Position numbers and translations under genes: made by a program. A stretch of 64,000 nt of DNA, from NCBI RefSeq assembly GCF_016100455.1, contig NZ_JACFSK010000001.1, positions 2,046,001-2,110,000 of the forward strand, read 5' to 3'. Below, in pieces: positions 44,670-53,994 of the stretch. Below the pieces are notes generated by a model. The model saw only the letters and a program-made list of their open reading frames with translations, was not told the origin of the DNA and ran no database searches. Position 1 is the stretch's first letter. The number at the start of each line of letters is the position of its first letter. The stretch comes from Bartonella sp. M0283. Lineage in GTDB: Bacteria; Pseudomonadota; Alphaproteobacteria; Rhizobiales; Rhizobiaceae.

Positions 44670-47149
44670 TCTGTTTCCTCTGATTGAAGCAACGTTGCGG
44701 GCGAAGGGCGTTTGGCTGGAAAGCGGCAAAAAACAGTTGTTCCTTTAGCATTTCCGGTCTCTATCGCGACACTGCCACCATGAAGTTCGACAAAACTTTT
44801 AACGATCGAAAGACCAAGCCCCGCTCCGGCACGTGAACCATGATGGGCATGGGATGAAAATCGTTTGAAAACAGTATCAAGAATTTCTTCCGGAATTCCT
44901 GCTCCGTCATCATGGACAGAAAAGACAATGTCGTTTCCATCCTTTTTGGCAGAAAAGGTAATGACACTATTGTCAGGAGCAAAATTGGCGGCATTGCTCA
45001 ATACATTGACAAAAATCTGCCGTAGCCTTGCCTGATCTGCCGGAACCGTCGTGAGGCCGTCTTCAATTTTTTCTTCAATTTGTACCGGACGGGCGCCGAG
45101 ACGCTCTTTCGTGCGTTCGGTTGCGAAAGCCATGGAAGCGGCAATATCGACATCCTTAATGTCAAGTTCCATAATGCCGGCATCAAGTTTTGCAAGATCG
45201 AGAATATCATTGACGATATCAAGAAGCGCACCTGATTCAGAAGCGATATGCTTGAGATATTCCTGCTGGCGGGAATTAAGAGTGCCGAAAAGTCCGCTCT
45301 GTAAAATATCCGAAAAGCCGATAATATTGGTAAGGGGTGTGCGCAATTCATAAGACACATGACGAACAAATTCGCTGCGCAAGGCGTCGGCACTACGCAA
45401 TGCATCATTCTTTTCTTGCAATGCACGGGTGATATTGACCGTATCCGTCACATTGACAAAGGTCACCATGGTCTGTGCGTTTGGCAGAGGCACCAACGCA
45501 TAATCGAGAATAACGTCGTTTGTTAAATCCATACGTCCTGAAATGGCATCCCGATTTTCACTAAAACCGGTTATAAATGCGCCAAATGTATCCCATGCAT
45601 TGCTTGTTGTCTTTTTCGAGCATTCGGCCTGAAGTTTTGAAATATGCGTTCCTTCAACAGTCAATTCGGTGGGTAAAGACCATAATTTGGCGAGTGCCGG
45701 ATTGGAAAGACGCATACGCCCGTCCGGACCAAACAAAGCGACCCCTTCAGAAAGATGGTCCAGCGTTTCACCTTGCATTTCAATGAGGCTGTTATAACGC
45801 CTTTCAAGATCGATTTTTTCAGTGAGATTTTCAAAAAGCCATGTCACGCCGCCTTGCGGATGAGGACTTGCGAGAACCCTGAGCGTACGCCCATCCGGCA
45901 AATTCCAGATTTGCTGGCTTGGTTCACCCGAACGATAAGCAGAAAAGAGCTCTTCCTTCCAACCTCTCCAATCGGGCTTTTCAGCAATAATGCCTTCTTC
46001 CCGCAAACGATCAAGAAGAAGAGTATGACTGGGTTCGCTTTCCAGAAAAACCGTATCCAACGGCCAGAGTGTTGCGAAGGCCTGATTGGCAAATTTCAGT
46101 TTTTGATCGGGACCGAAAATGGCAACTGCCGTTGAAATCTGGTCAAGTGTTTCGGAATGTCCGCGCGCCATGCGCTTCATTTCTTCCGACATTTCTTCCA
46201 TGGCGCTGATATCGTGAGCAAAGGTCGCTACACCATCTTCGGACGTCACTTGTGTGACTTCAAGGAGCCTCCGATCTCCCTCGACAATGGCATAGGCCGG
46301 CCCTTTGAAAAGCGGCTTATTTTCTAAGAGTTTCTGACGTGTTGCTTCATTAAACAGAGAGGTTTCTTGCGCTTTTTCGGGGTCATAACCGCTTGCCTTC
46401 TGAAACGCACGATTGGCATAGATAATTCTGTTATCGCGATTGACGAGCCAGACAGGTTCATCAAGCGCCTCAAGAAGAACATTACGCATTGCAAGCATCG
46501 TCTTTATAAAAGCGGCATCTTTTTCAAGCTTAGCAAGCTGTTCCTGTTGGCCGGAAAGATCCTGAAAACGCAAAATTGCAGCTGTTCCTGCAATAAGACC
46601 GGTTGCTTCAACCAATGTTTTTTGTTTGGTATTCAAATAAAGGTCGAAAGATTGTCCGTCATGTCGCAAATGATTGAGAGCTTCATCAAGGACACGGACT
46701 TCATTATCATCAAGCCACTGCCCAAAACGCAATATATCTTTCGGCTTTACTTGCAGCCGATCTAAAGTACCCATATGACCGATTATCTCGGGGAGAGCAG
46801 CCGGTGTTTTCCAGATAAGCGCACATTGTCCCGTATGCATCAGAAATCGCTCATAATTGTCGATTTCCTGAAATTTATCGGAATTGCTATTTTTCTGATC
46901 AGAAGAACTTTTTGAAAATTGGCGGAAAAATATGGCCACGCAAATCATCAATGCCGCAACAATAATCCCGCCGATAATTGCTATCTGAAGTGCGAGGCTT
47001 CCGAAATCGGAAAGCACATCAGGGACTGCAGCATCGCTCTTCAAGGGAGTTACAGAAAAACAGGCAAAAGCAGCCAGGCTCGAGAAAATCCCCGACAATA
47101 ATTTGCTCTTATATTCACCTCTAGCCTGCAAAGTTGACTTCTCGATCAT
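44666..47149 (-). CDS. divL: DivL-like PAS sensor pseudokinase (Tyr in place of His)
   Basis: An 827-residue membrane protein. An N-terminal signal-like helix (about 15-35), a second membrane helix (about 52-76) and several PAS-like regions (about 215-570) precede HisKA and HATPase domains. The dimerisation box reads VRHVSYELRTPL, with Tyr600 (codon 45350-45352) where ordinary kinases have phospho-His. This is the hallmark of DivL, which in Caulobacter signals to the CckA-ChpT-CtrA pathway. ATP-site motifs are intact (NVLSNAANF, DDGAGIP, GAGLGLSIV). ATG 47149 is chosen because an ahcY terminator lies just upstream of it. It overlaps tsaE by four bases and heads the operon. Confidence 0.88.
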   Translation of the reverse strand: MIEKSTLQARGEYKSKLLSGIFSSLAAFACFSVTPLKSDAAVPDVLSDFGSLALQIAIIGGIIVAALMICVAIFFRQFSKSSSDQKNSNSDKFQEIDNYERFLMHTGQCALIWKTPAALPEIIGHMGTLDRLQVKPKDILRFGQWLDDNEVRVLDEALNHLRHDGQSFDLYLNTKQKTLVEATGLIAGTAAILRFQDLSGQQEQLAKLEKDAAFIKTMLAMRNVLLEALDEPVWLVNRDNRIIYANRAFQKASGYDPEKAQETSLFNEATRQKLLENKPLFKGPAYAIVEGDRRLLEVTQVTSEDGVATFAHDISAMEEMSEEMKRMARGHSETLDQISTAVAIFGPDQKLKFANQAFATLWPLDTVFLESEPSHTLLLDRLREEGIIAEKPDWRGWKEELFSAYRSGEPSQQIWNLPDGRTLRVLASPHPQGGVTWLFENLTEKIDLERRYNSLIEMQGETLDHLSEGVALFGPDGRMRLSNPALAKLWSLPTELTVEGTHISKLQAECSKKTTSNAWDTFGAFITGFSENRDAISGRMDLTNDVILDYALVPLPNAQTMVTFVNVTDTVNITRALQEKNDALRSADALRSEFVRHVSYELRTPLTNIIGFSDILQSGLFGTLNSRQQEYLKHIASESGALLDIVNDILDLAKLDAGIMELDIKDVDIAASMAFATERTKERLGARPVQIEEKIEDGLTTVPADQARLRQIFVNVLSNAANFAPDNSVITFSAKKDGNDIVFSVHDDGAGIPEEILDTVFKRFSSHAHHGSRAGAGLGLSIVKSFVELHGGSVAIETGNAKGTTVFCRFPAKRPSPATLLQSEETE

Positions 47150-47204
47150 ATTTAGCCGAATCAGGCTTAACCATACATGTCTATGCTTTTCAGGTGAAGT
47201 ATCT

Positions 47205-47245
47205 TCAAAAAAACAAAGGCCGGACATTTTCTGCCCGACCTTTAA
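47205..47245 (-). terminator. Rho-independent terminator of ahcY
   Basis: A 9-base stem with one G-U pair (47215-47223 with 47235-47243) is followed on the minus strand by seven T. It lies about 40 bases past the ahcY stop and separates ahcY from the divL operon. Confidence 0.75.
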
Positions 47246-47282
47246 AAACAATATGGATTAGCTTCTTTCAGCCAAACCGGTT

Positions 47283-48680
47283 TTAGTAGCGATAGCGATC
47301 AGGTTTGAACGGACCTTCAACCGAAACACCGATATAGGCAGCCTGTTCTTCCGACAGCGTTGTCAGTTTGACGCCAAGACGATCAAGATGCAGACGGGCA
47401 ACTTTTTCATCAAGATGTTTCGGCAGAACATAGACCTGATTTTTATAATTCTCGCCACGTGTGAACAATTCGATCTGGGCCAATGTCTGGTTTGTGAAAG
47501 ACGCCGACATAACAAAAGAAGGATGCCCTGTTGCATTGCCAAGATTAAGCAGACGTCCTTCCGAAAGAAGGATGATACGTTTTCCATCCGGAAATGTAAT
47601 CATGTCGACTTGCGGCTTGATATTTGTCCATTTCAGGTTTTTCAGAGAAGCAACCTGAATTTCATTATCAAAATGTCCGATATTGCCGATAATGCACATA
47701 TCCTTGACTGCCCGCATATGTTCAAGGCGAACAATGTCACGGTTTCCCGTTGCCGTAATGATAATGTCGGCAGTCGGTGCAGCATCCTCGAGTGTTACAA
47801 CCTCATAGCCATCCATGGCTGCCTGCAAGGCACAAATCGGGTCAACTTCGGTAACCTTGACGCGCGCACCGGCACCTGAAAGGGAAGCGGCGCAGCCTTT
47901 ACCAACATCGCCATAGCCGCAAACAATAGCAACTTTACCGGCCATCATCACGTCGGTACCACGACGGATACCGTCAACCAGCGATTCTTTACAGCCATAA
48001 CGGTTGTCAAATTTGGATTTTGTTACGCTGTCATTGACATTGATTGCCGGGAACGGAAGGAGTCCTTGTTCCTGCAAATGGTAAAGACGATGAACACCTG
48101 TTGTTGTCTCTTCTGTCACACCTTTGATGGCATCACGTTGACGGGTAAAGAAACCGGGTGTTTCTTTCATGCGTTTCTTGATTTGGGCAAAAAAGATTGC
48201 CTCTTCTTCGGATTCCGGATTTGAAAGAACATCTTCTCCATCTTCGGCGCGGGCACCGGTCAGGATATAAGCTGTTGCATCACCGCCATCATCTAGAATC
48301 ATATTTGAAGGCTTGCCGTCCGGCCATTGGAAAATGGCATCAGTATAGCTCCAATATTGTTCAAGCGTTTCGCCCTTGACTGCAAAAACAGGTGTACCAC
48401 CTGCAGCAATTGCTGCAGCAGCATGGTCCTGCGTTGAAAAAATATTGCATGAAGCCCAGCGCAAATCTGCACCGATCATTTTTAACGTTTCGATAAGAAC
48501 GGCTGTCTGGATTGTCATGTGCAGCGAACCGGAAATGCGGGCGCCACGCAACGGTTGAGAGGAGCCAAATTCCTCACGGCAGGCCATTAGCCCCGGCATT
48601 TCAGTTTCGGCAATATCGAGTTCTCTGCGACCATAGTCGGCAAGGCCGATATCCTTGATAATATATTCTTTGGCAGCCAT
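47283..48680 (-). CDS. ahcY: S-adenosylhomocysteine hydrolase
   Basis: A 465-residue enzyme that splits S-adenosylhomocysteine to adenosine and homocysteine, removing the inhibitory product of methylation reactions. It has the NAD-binding signature [21 protein letters not shown], the substrate segment [15 protein letters not shown] and the Cys-containing block [15 protein letters not shown]. The C-terminus FKPDRYRY is typical. AAGGAG lies 5 bases before the ATG. A perfect palindrome about 65 bases upstream may be an operator. In relatives ahcY neighbours the divL-type kinase, as here. Confidence 0.97.
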   Translation of the reverse strand: MAAKEYIIKDIGLADYGRRELDIAETEMPGLMACREEFGSSQPLRGARISGSLHMTIQTAVLIETLKMIGADLRWASCNIFSTQDHAAAAIAAGGTPVFAVKGETLEQYWSYTDAIFQWPDGKPSNMILDDGGDATAYILTGARAEDGEDVLSNPESEEEAIFFAQIKKRMKETPGFFTRQRDAIKGVTEETTTGVHRLYHLQEQGLLPFPAINVNDSVTKSKFDNRYGCKESLVDGIRRGTDVMMAGKVAIVCGYGDVGKGCAASLSGAGARVKVTEVDPICALQAAMDGYEVVTLEDAAPTADIIITATGNRDIVRLEHMRAVKDMCIIGNIGHFDNEIQVASLKNLKWTNIKPQVDMITFPDGKRIILLSEGRLLNLGNATGHPSFVMSASFTNQTLAQIELFTRGENYKNQVYVLPKHLDEKVARLHLDRLGVKLTTLSEEQAAYIGVSVEGPFKPDRYRY

Positions 48681-49031
48681 TATGCACTCCTTGAAGATTT
48701 TTAGCTTCCGGTGATTTACCAGATGTCGAAACGCAGCGCAACCGTGATATAAAGGATGCTTTATATCACAAGTTAAAAACGGCCGATCTTTCTTGTCTCG
48801 ATTGCAAACGATTTTGCAAAAAATTATATGCGCGTTAAATATAATTTCTAATTATTTTTAAAATAAATTATTTCAATCGAAATATATTTTAACATTTATA
48901 ATTATTTTTCATGTTTTGTATTTTTAAAATAATATTATTAAATATATTTAAAAATATCTATATGTGTTACCGACTATGATATTTCGAAAGAGCAGACTTA
49001 AACCCGCTTATAGCCGTTTTTAACCAGAGAA
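48681..49031. other. ahcY upstream region and AT-rich boundary, 351 bases
   Basis: Contains the ahcY leader with an 11-base palindrome at 48744-48769, then a very AT-rich block (about 48830-48990) that marks the start of the glycan island. No gene recognised. Confidence 0.6.
48744..48769 (-). promoter_or_regulatory. Perfect palindrome upstream of ahcY, candidate operator
   Basis: GTGATATAAAG (48744-48754) and CTTTATATCAC (48759-48769) are exact inverted repeats separated by GATG. It lies about 65-90 bases before the ahcY start codon. The ATAAAG half-site recalls palindromes proposed for ArsR-type SahR regulators of the methionine cycle; this link is from memory and unproven. It could also form an RNA hairpin. 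Confidence 0.5.
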
Positions 49032-50096
49032 CTACTCTCCTTTAGCCTTTTTCTTAAAAAAGAGGTTTTCACCTTTCATCGGAAGCTCGTCAAAGCGACC
49101 GTTCAATGCTTTGCGCACCATTGCTTCCGAATTCGGTTTGAAGCGATCATGCGTTTCGATGATGATAAGGCCGACTTTATCAATCCAGTCTTCATAGTTT
49201 TTCTCGAAAAGCTCATATTCAGCGCCCTCGATATCGACTTTCAATATATCAACAAAATCCATATTATATTGCTTCATAATAGTAGGAATAGTCACTGCTT
49301 TGACAGAAAGCCCGGAATTTCCATTAGAAGCCTCGGTGCGATACCCCCAAGCACCAAGAGAAGTATGATCGTCATCCTCTTCGACCAATGAAACTTCGCC
49401 ATCAGTGGGCCAAATTGCAGCTTGCAAGAAAGAAATAGATTTTGAAAATTTTTCGAGATTTTTCTCCATAATCGAGAAATTGACAGCATCTGGTTCAACT
49501 GCAACGATGCGGGAAGTCGGAAATTTCTTTATGAAAAAAAGTGCCGAGAGGCCAATATTGGCTCCCAAATCAATAATCGTTTTTGCAACATCGGGAAGAT
49601 TTAAACTGTCATATTCATTATCAACGAATATCTGCTTGAACACACGAATATCCGAATCGTCGATTCGAAGCGATAAATCTGCCCCGTTAAACTCCATATT
49701 CAGTACAATATGTTGGGCGCGTTCATCTTTAATAAGATTTTTTATAATCTCCATTCTGTCATCAGTGATGACATAGTCCTTCTTATTCACATCATTATCA
49801 AGAGACGCAATTTTATTAAATATTTTATCTAGTTTTTGATTTATATCAGTTTCAACATGATCTATTTTACTTGATGAGGCTGTCAATTTCTTGGTCAGAA
49901 TACCATGATTTTCTACATTCGGATCAATAAAATCATCAACTTTTTTCCCATCAATCCTACTATCAGTTTGGAGTTGATTTATTACTTTGCTACTATCAAT
50001 TGCTAGTTGATTTATTACTTTCTGTTCCAATTTTCTATCCAAAGACGTTATCGCGGATAGGAGTTCGTTTATTTTTAGATAGCGTCGCAATCCCAT
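49032..50096 (-). CDS. FkbM family methyltransferase
   Basis: A 354-residue protein. Residues about 1-120 are hydrophilic and helical with coiled-coil character (LDRKLEQKVINQLAIDSSKVINQL...). The FkbM methyltransferase domain (about 145-340) has the SAM-binding IIDLGANIGLSALFF, a VEPDAVNFSIMEKNL acidic turn and VDILKVDIEGAEYELFEKN. Such enzymes O-methylate sugars in surface polysaccharides. AAGGA lies seven bases before the ATG. It sits beside glycosyltransferases in an AT-rich region and likely decorates their product. Confidence 0.9.
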   Translation of the reverse strand: MGLRRYLKINELLSAITSLDRKLEQKVINQLAIDSSKVINQLQTDSRIDGKKVDDFIDPNVENHGILTKKLTASSSKIDHVETDINQKLDKIFNKIASLDNDVNKKDYVITDDRMEIIKNLIKDERAQHIVLNMEFNGADLSLRIDDSDIRVFKQIFVDNEYDSLNLPDVAKTIIDLGANIGLSALFFIKKFPTSRIVAVEPDAVNFSIMEKNLEKFSKSISFLQAAIWPTDGEVSLVEEDDDHTSLGAWGYRTEASNGNSGLSVKAVTIPTIMKQYNMDFVDILKVDIEGAEYELFEKNYEDWIDKVGLIIIETHDRFKPNSEAMVRKALNGRFDELPMKGENLFFKKKAKGE

Positions 50097-50539
50097 AAGA
50101 TATCCTTGAATCGAAAGCTTTAAAACAGATTTGAAACAGATAACAGACGAGTGAATTTGTGTTATAGATTTTTACCGATGAAAACGCAAATTAGATATTC
50201 TTGAATATGTTAGCCCGCTTATCCGATCGAATCGAGATTGTTCATCTTAGATGAGAGTCTCAATAACTTCCATAATTGAATTAAATTTATTTTGGCTGAT
50301 AACAATTTAATATATGTTTTTATATTAATTAACGTTTACAAGCATTATTGAATGCATAAATTTCTCTTATGCTTCTTGAAAACCCTATGAGCTTAATTAA
50401 CCATATCGATGATGGATAAATATTCAATAAAAATGAATATTCAAAAAATATTTGTCAATTTTCGACAGGACAGGACGTGTATTTTTGCTAATTTTTCAAG
50501 CCAGATAACACCGATCATTTAGAATTAACTTAGCAAAGC
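50097..50539. other. AT-rich intergenic region, 443 bases
   Basis: Lies between the FkbM gene start and the end of a GT2 gene on the same strand. It is AT-rich and contains no gene I can support; it may carry a promoter for the FkbM gene. Confidence 0.45.
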
Positions 50540-51460
50540 CTAATTAGCTATCAAGCCCGTACGTTGCAATGCATACCCCAAATCATACAATTCGTTCAAT
50601 CGTTGCTCAAAATTTGAGTCCGGCAATGAATTGAACATAGAAGCCCATGTGTGCATATCGGTTGGCAATTGCAAATCATGCCATTCATGATTCATATCGT
50701 TGAAATCTATTTTCTGTCTTAAATATTCTTCAACCACCCCACGGGTTATCCCTTGCCAGAAAACACGTTTAGCCAACCATTTAGGCGACAATCGCCCCTT
50801 TGAAATATGATGATCAACGACGGAAGCGGGTGAGAAAACCGCTTTCATTCCGTTATAACGGATGACATCAATCACTGCGCCATCTCCCGAAAGGAGAATA
50901 GGCCCAACTCGCCCCAAATTTACCGGAAAACGACCGGCTTGATCCAGAGCACTCTTCCAAAATGCTATATTTCCTTCACAAAGCCACTCATTACCTTTAA
51001 TCTGTCTGGTCCGGCTAGACCATTTCAAGCATACTGAATAATTTCCAAGCCAATGATCGCTAAGCCAATCAGGACGCGGTTCTTCCCAAACAGGCAATAG
51101 CTCTCCGCCAACAACTCCGACATCATTATGTTCGAACGGATGAAGAAGATTTTCAAGCCAACCACGACGAAAAGTCACATCGTCATCAACAAAGATGGCG
51201 ATATCGCGATCCATATGTTCCAAACCGAAATTGCGAGCGTGAGACAACCCTATCACAGGTTGGTACAAATATTTCACACCTTGAGATTTATACTCTAAGC
51301 ACACGTCCTCTGTGTCGTCTGTCGAATTATTGTCAACAACAAGAACCTCGACAAGAGATTGCCTATAAATAGAAAAAAAGGAATCCAATGTACGTTTCAA
51401 ACTTCGTGCACGATTGCATGTGCATATAATGATAGTCGCTTTCTTTTCTAAATCAGTCAT
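50540..51460 (-). CDS. Glycosyltransferase family 2
   Basis: A 306-residue GT-A fold enzyme. The N-terminal nucleotide-sugar domain begins TIIICTCNRARSLKRTLDSFF and continues with VLVVDNNSTDDT. The metal motif is FVDDDVTF (DxD). A later region (LSGDGAVIDVIRYNGMKAVFSPASVVDHHI) matches the acceptor and catalytic-base part of GT2. It is soluble with no membrane segment. Its first codons overlap the end of the upstream GT2 gene by eight bases, so the two are co-translated. The sugar and acceptor cannot be read. Confidence 0.9.
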   Translation of the reverse strand: MTDLEKKATIIICTCNRARSLKRTLDSFFSIYRQSLVEVLVVDNNSTDDTEDVCLEYKSQGVKYLYQPVIGLSHARNFGLEHMDRDIAIFVDDDVTFRRGWLENLLHPFEHNDVGVVGGELLPVWEEPRPDWLSDHWLGNYSVCLKWSSRTRQIKGNEWLCEGNIAFWKSALDQAGRFPVNLGRVGPILLSGDGAVIDVIRYNGMKAVFSPASVVDHHISKGRLSPKWLAKRVFWQGITRGVVEEYLRQKIDFNDMNHEWHDLQLPTDMHTWASMFNSLPDSNFEQRLNELYDLGYALQRTGLIAN

Positions 51461-52601
51461 GTGGACGTAACTTTCTTAAAAGCTTGCGTATAGTTCCCTC
51501 AAGCCGCATCATCGGTCTAAAAATTTTCCATACAATCGTAGATCTTGCATTTTGAAACTTGTAATATTCTTTTTTGAGCACCTTATACGGAACTCTGGTC
51601 GGAGAAACAAGCTCATCGGCGCTATATTCAGGCGAAATGACATTCTCGCCTTCACTTGCAATGCAATCTCCGTTAGGAAATATACGCATGTATGGTTCTT
51701 TGTAAATTGGCAGGCTTTCTGGCGACGTTATACGTTCTTTATGCGTCTTATCCGACAAATAAGAACTCATATCACGTAAACCATATCCAAATTCCAGATG
51801 TTGTTCTATTCCCCATTTTTTCCCGAATTGAAGCCATCCTTCCTGTCGGTCCCTCAGCTTTACATAAGTTGAATTACTCAAATGTTCATGATCACAATAG
51901 AATTCCGGAGTGTAAGCAACCTTCCAATGACTGTTGTATTTCAAATTCAAATAAAAATCTTCGTGTTCGCCATTACATTTGAAGCGACTATCCCATTCAA
52001 TACCGTCTTTAAAAATATCTTTACGCATGACAGCAAAGTTCAAGCCTATGTCACATTGATAAAAAATGTGCCTTGGCGTGTCATATATTTGTGGCTTTAT
52101 ATAAGAAATAGGAACAGAACAAAGTGCTTTTCTTTCTTTGTCAAGATACAAGAATTTTTCATAATAACGTTTCTGAAAATATACTTCGCTACCCGATTTA
52201 TGATGATCAATAACAGCACCCGTGACAATTCCAATTTCGGGATATTTTTTCAGCGCTTGAAGCGGAATATTGATATCCGTTTTGTCAGTGAATACAAAAT
52301 CGTCGTCGCACAAAAGTATGAATTTGGTTTTTACGGCTTTTATACACTCATTGCGTGCATAGGCGACTCCACAATCAAAAGGCAGCCGAAGGCATTGGAC
52401 ATTATTTCTTTTGTAAAAAGCTGCGAGCTCTTCTTGATCTCGGCTTTGATCTCCAATAACAATTGGAATATCCTGATAAAATTTTCTAACCGAATTAATA
52501 AAACGTGTGACCAAAACTGGACGTTCTATTGTCGCACAAATAATAGAGACATCCATAACACTACCAATTCTGAAATTTTGATTAATTTCTTTGCCGTCCA
52601 T
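51453..52601 (-). CDS. Glycosyltransferase family 2
   Basis: A 382-residue GT-A enzyme. The core begins MDVSIICATIERPVLVTRFINSV, with DQSRDQEELAAFY. The DxD-type motif is LLCDDDFVF, and FKCNGEHEDFYLNLKY carries an ED-x-Y-like catalytic block. The C-terminus is basic and helical. The ATG at 52601 is used, but ATG 52556 (start of the conserved domain) is as plausible because neither has a strong ribosome site. It is the first gene of a minus-strand pair and is divergent from three plus-strand glycosyltransferases. Confidence 0.88.
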   Translation of the reverse strand: MDGKEINQNFRIGSVMDVSIICATIERPVLVTRFINSVRKFYQDIPIVIGDQSRDQEELAAFYKRNNVQCLRLPFDCGVAYARNECIKAVKTKFILLCDDDFVFTDKTDINIPLQALKKYPEIGIVTGAVIDHHKSGSEVYFQKRYYEKFLYLDKERKALCSVPISYIKPQIYDTPRHIFYQCDIGLNFAVMRKDIFKDGIEWDSRFKCNGEHEDFYLNLKYNSHWKVAYTPEFYCDHEHLSNSTYVKLRDRQEGWLQFGKKWGIEQHLEFGYGLRDMSSYLSDKTHKERITSPESLPIYKEPYMRIFPNGDCIASEGENVISPEYSADELVSPTRVPYKVLKKEYYKFQNARSTIVWKIFRPMMRLEGTIRKLLRKLRPHD

Positions 52602-53043
52602 TTTTATTAAATTCGTCTATATCTAATCATAATAATTTGCATCTACAGATTGTTTACCATTTTATATTTGATGACGCGAAAAATTCACTGGAATTCTTAG
52701 TGCTTACTGATTCGGTATAACTTATATATCATAGCATATTGGTAAGCAATAAATCAGTAACCGGACATTAGGAGGATAATGCTATTCCTGCCGCAAATAA
52801 CTACTTAAGGTTGTGTACCGGGTCGTAGCCGTCAAGAAGTATTTTTCACGACAACTGATGTTGACAATTCGTAGATGTTTCAGCACCGCAATCAGGATAA
52901 ACCGATGACATTTAACATGGCAGATGTTGCAATCTAAATTTTGCTACATTTAGACCAATATGTTTATGTATGACGTTTATTTGCAATAACAGCTCTAATA
53001 AAGCCTAACTTCCTGACTGGCACTTAAGGAATTAAAGAAAAAA
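52602..53043. other. Divergent promoter region between glycosyltransferase groups, 442 bases
   Basis: An AT-rich gap between divergently read glycosyltransferase genes that must hold promoters for both sides. No gene or RNA recognised. Confidence 0.5.
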
Positions 53044-53985
53044 ATGGTTAAAGTTTCTGTTATAGTACCGGTTTTCAATGTTGAAAATTTCATTGAAAAA
53101 ACACTTGCATCAATTTGTAATCAGACTTTTTCCGATTTGGAAATTATCATAATTGATGACGGAAGTAAGGATCGGTCTGGAGTGATTTGTGACCAATATG
53201 CTAAAAACGATTCACGCATCCTCGTTTTTCATCAACAAAATCAAGGCATAACGAAAACCAGAAATACTGGTATTGGACTAGCAACGGGAGATTATCTTTG
53301 TTTTGTGGATTCTGATGATTGGATTTCTGAAAAATTTATAGACGTCCTTGTTGCTGCAAGTGATAAAAACAAAGCTGATATTGCTTTTACTAATCATTCA
53401 ATTGTCAATAATAACAAGTGCTCCTATAGAGATGACTATCACCAATCTGTCTATGCTGAGCCTGTTGAAAAAAACGAACTGTTATGCCAAATATTTTTTC
53501 CCGCCGTTCATGGGAAAATCTACAGACGCTCTTCGTTGATGAACCGTGCAATTACGTTTCTTGAACAAAAAGGTTATAATGGCTTTGCTGAAGACATTCT
53601 TTTCAATTTCGAGGCACTCAACGGAGCTGAAAAGTTGATTTTTGTTCCCGGTGAATATTATTTTTATAATCGTGATAATCCGAATTCGGTTTGTGCTCTT
53701 CCTGCCAAGCAGAAAGCCAACAATGATGACCGGATGACCGTGTTGGCAAAAATATTCGCGAATGCATCCAAACTGCCTTATCGCCTTGATATATCCCCGA
53801 TATTGAAAAAAATTGCCGAGCAGCATATTAAATGGGGAAAAGAAGATATGGCTCGCAAATTTATAAAATCGCCCTTTGCCGGGTTGAAGGAATCGGAAAG
53901 AAGCTATCTTTTAGAAGTCGCGGCAGGTATATTGGATGAAAAAACGAGCTTCGCCAAACGACTAATCCATTTTTTCCGTCGGTAA
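53044..53985 (+). CDS. Glycosyltransferase family 2
   Basis: A 313-residue GT2 enzyme of the EpsJ/WcaA type. It opens with VSVIVPVFNVENFIEKTLASICNQTFSDLEIIIIDDGSKDRS, then RNTGIGLATGDYLCFVDSDDW (the DSDD metal motif). A catalytic-side EDILFNFEAL follows near residue 183. The C-terminal third is helical and basic. A weak AAGGA lies about 12 bases upstream. It leads a three-gene plus-strand operon, with the next gene nine bases after its stop. Confidence 0.92.
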   Translation: MVKVSVIVPVFNVENFIEKTLASICNQTFSDLEIIIIDDGSKDRSGVICDQYAKNDSRILVFHQQNQGITKTRNTGIGLATGDYLCFVDSDDWISEKFIDVLVAASDKNKADIAFTNHSIVNNNKCSYRDDYHQSVYAEPVEKNELLCQIFFPAVHGKIYRRSSLMNRAITFLEQKGYNGFAEDILFNFEALNGAEKLIFVPGEYYFYNRDNPNSVCALPAKQKANNDDRMTVLAKIFANASKLPYRLDISPILKKIAEQHIKWGKEDMARKFIKSPFAGLKESERSYLLEVAAGILDEKTSFAKRLIHFFRR

Positions 53986-53994
53986 ATAAGGTTC

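Noticed and set aside
48681..48800. SAM or SAH riboswitch upstream of ahcY
   Set aside because: I could not fit the known consensus elements; the obvious structure is a simple palindrome.
51882..52610. 242-codon open frame antisense to a GT2 gene
   Set aside because: Opposite a clear glycosyltransferase; Phe/Ile/Asn-rich translation without motifs.
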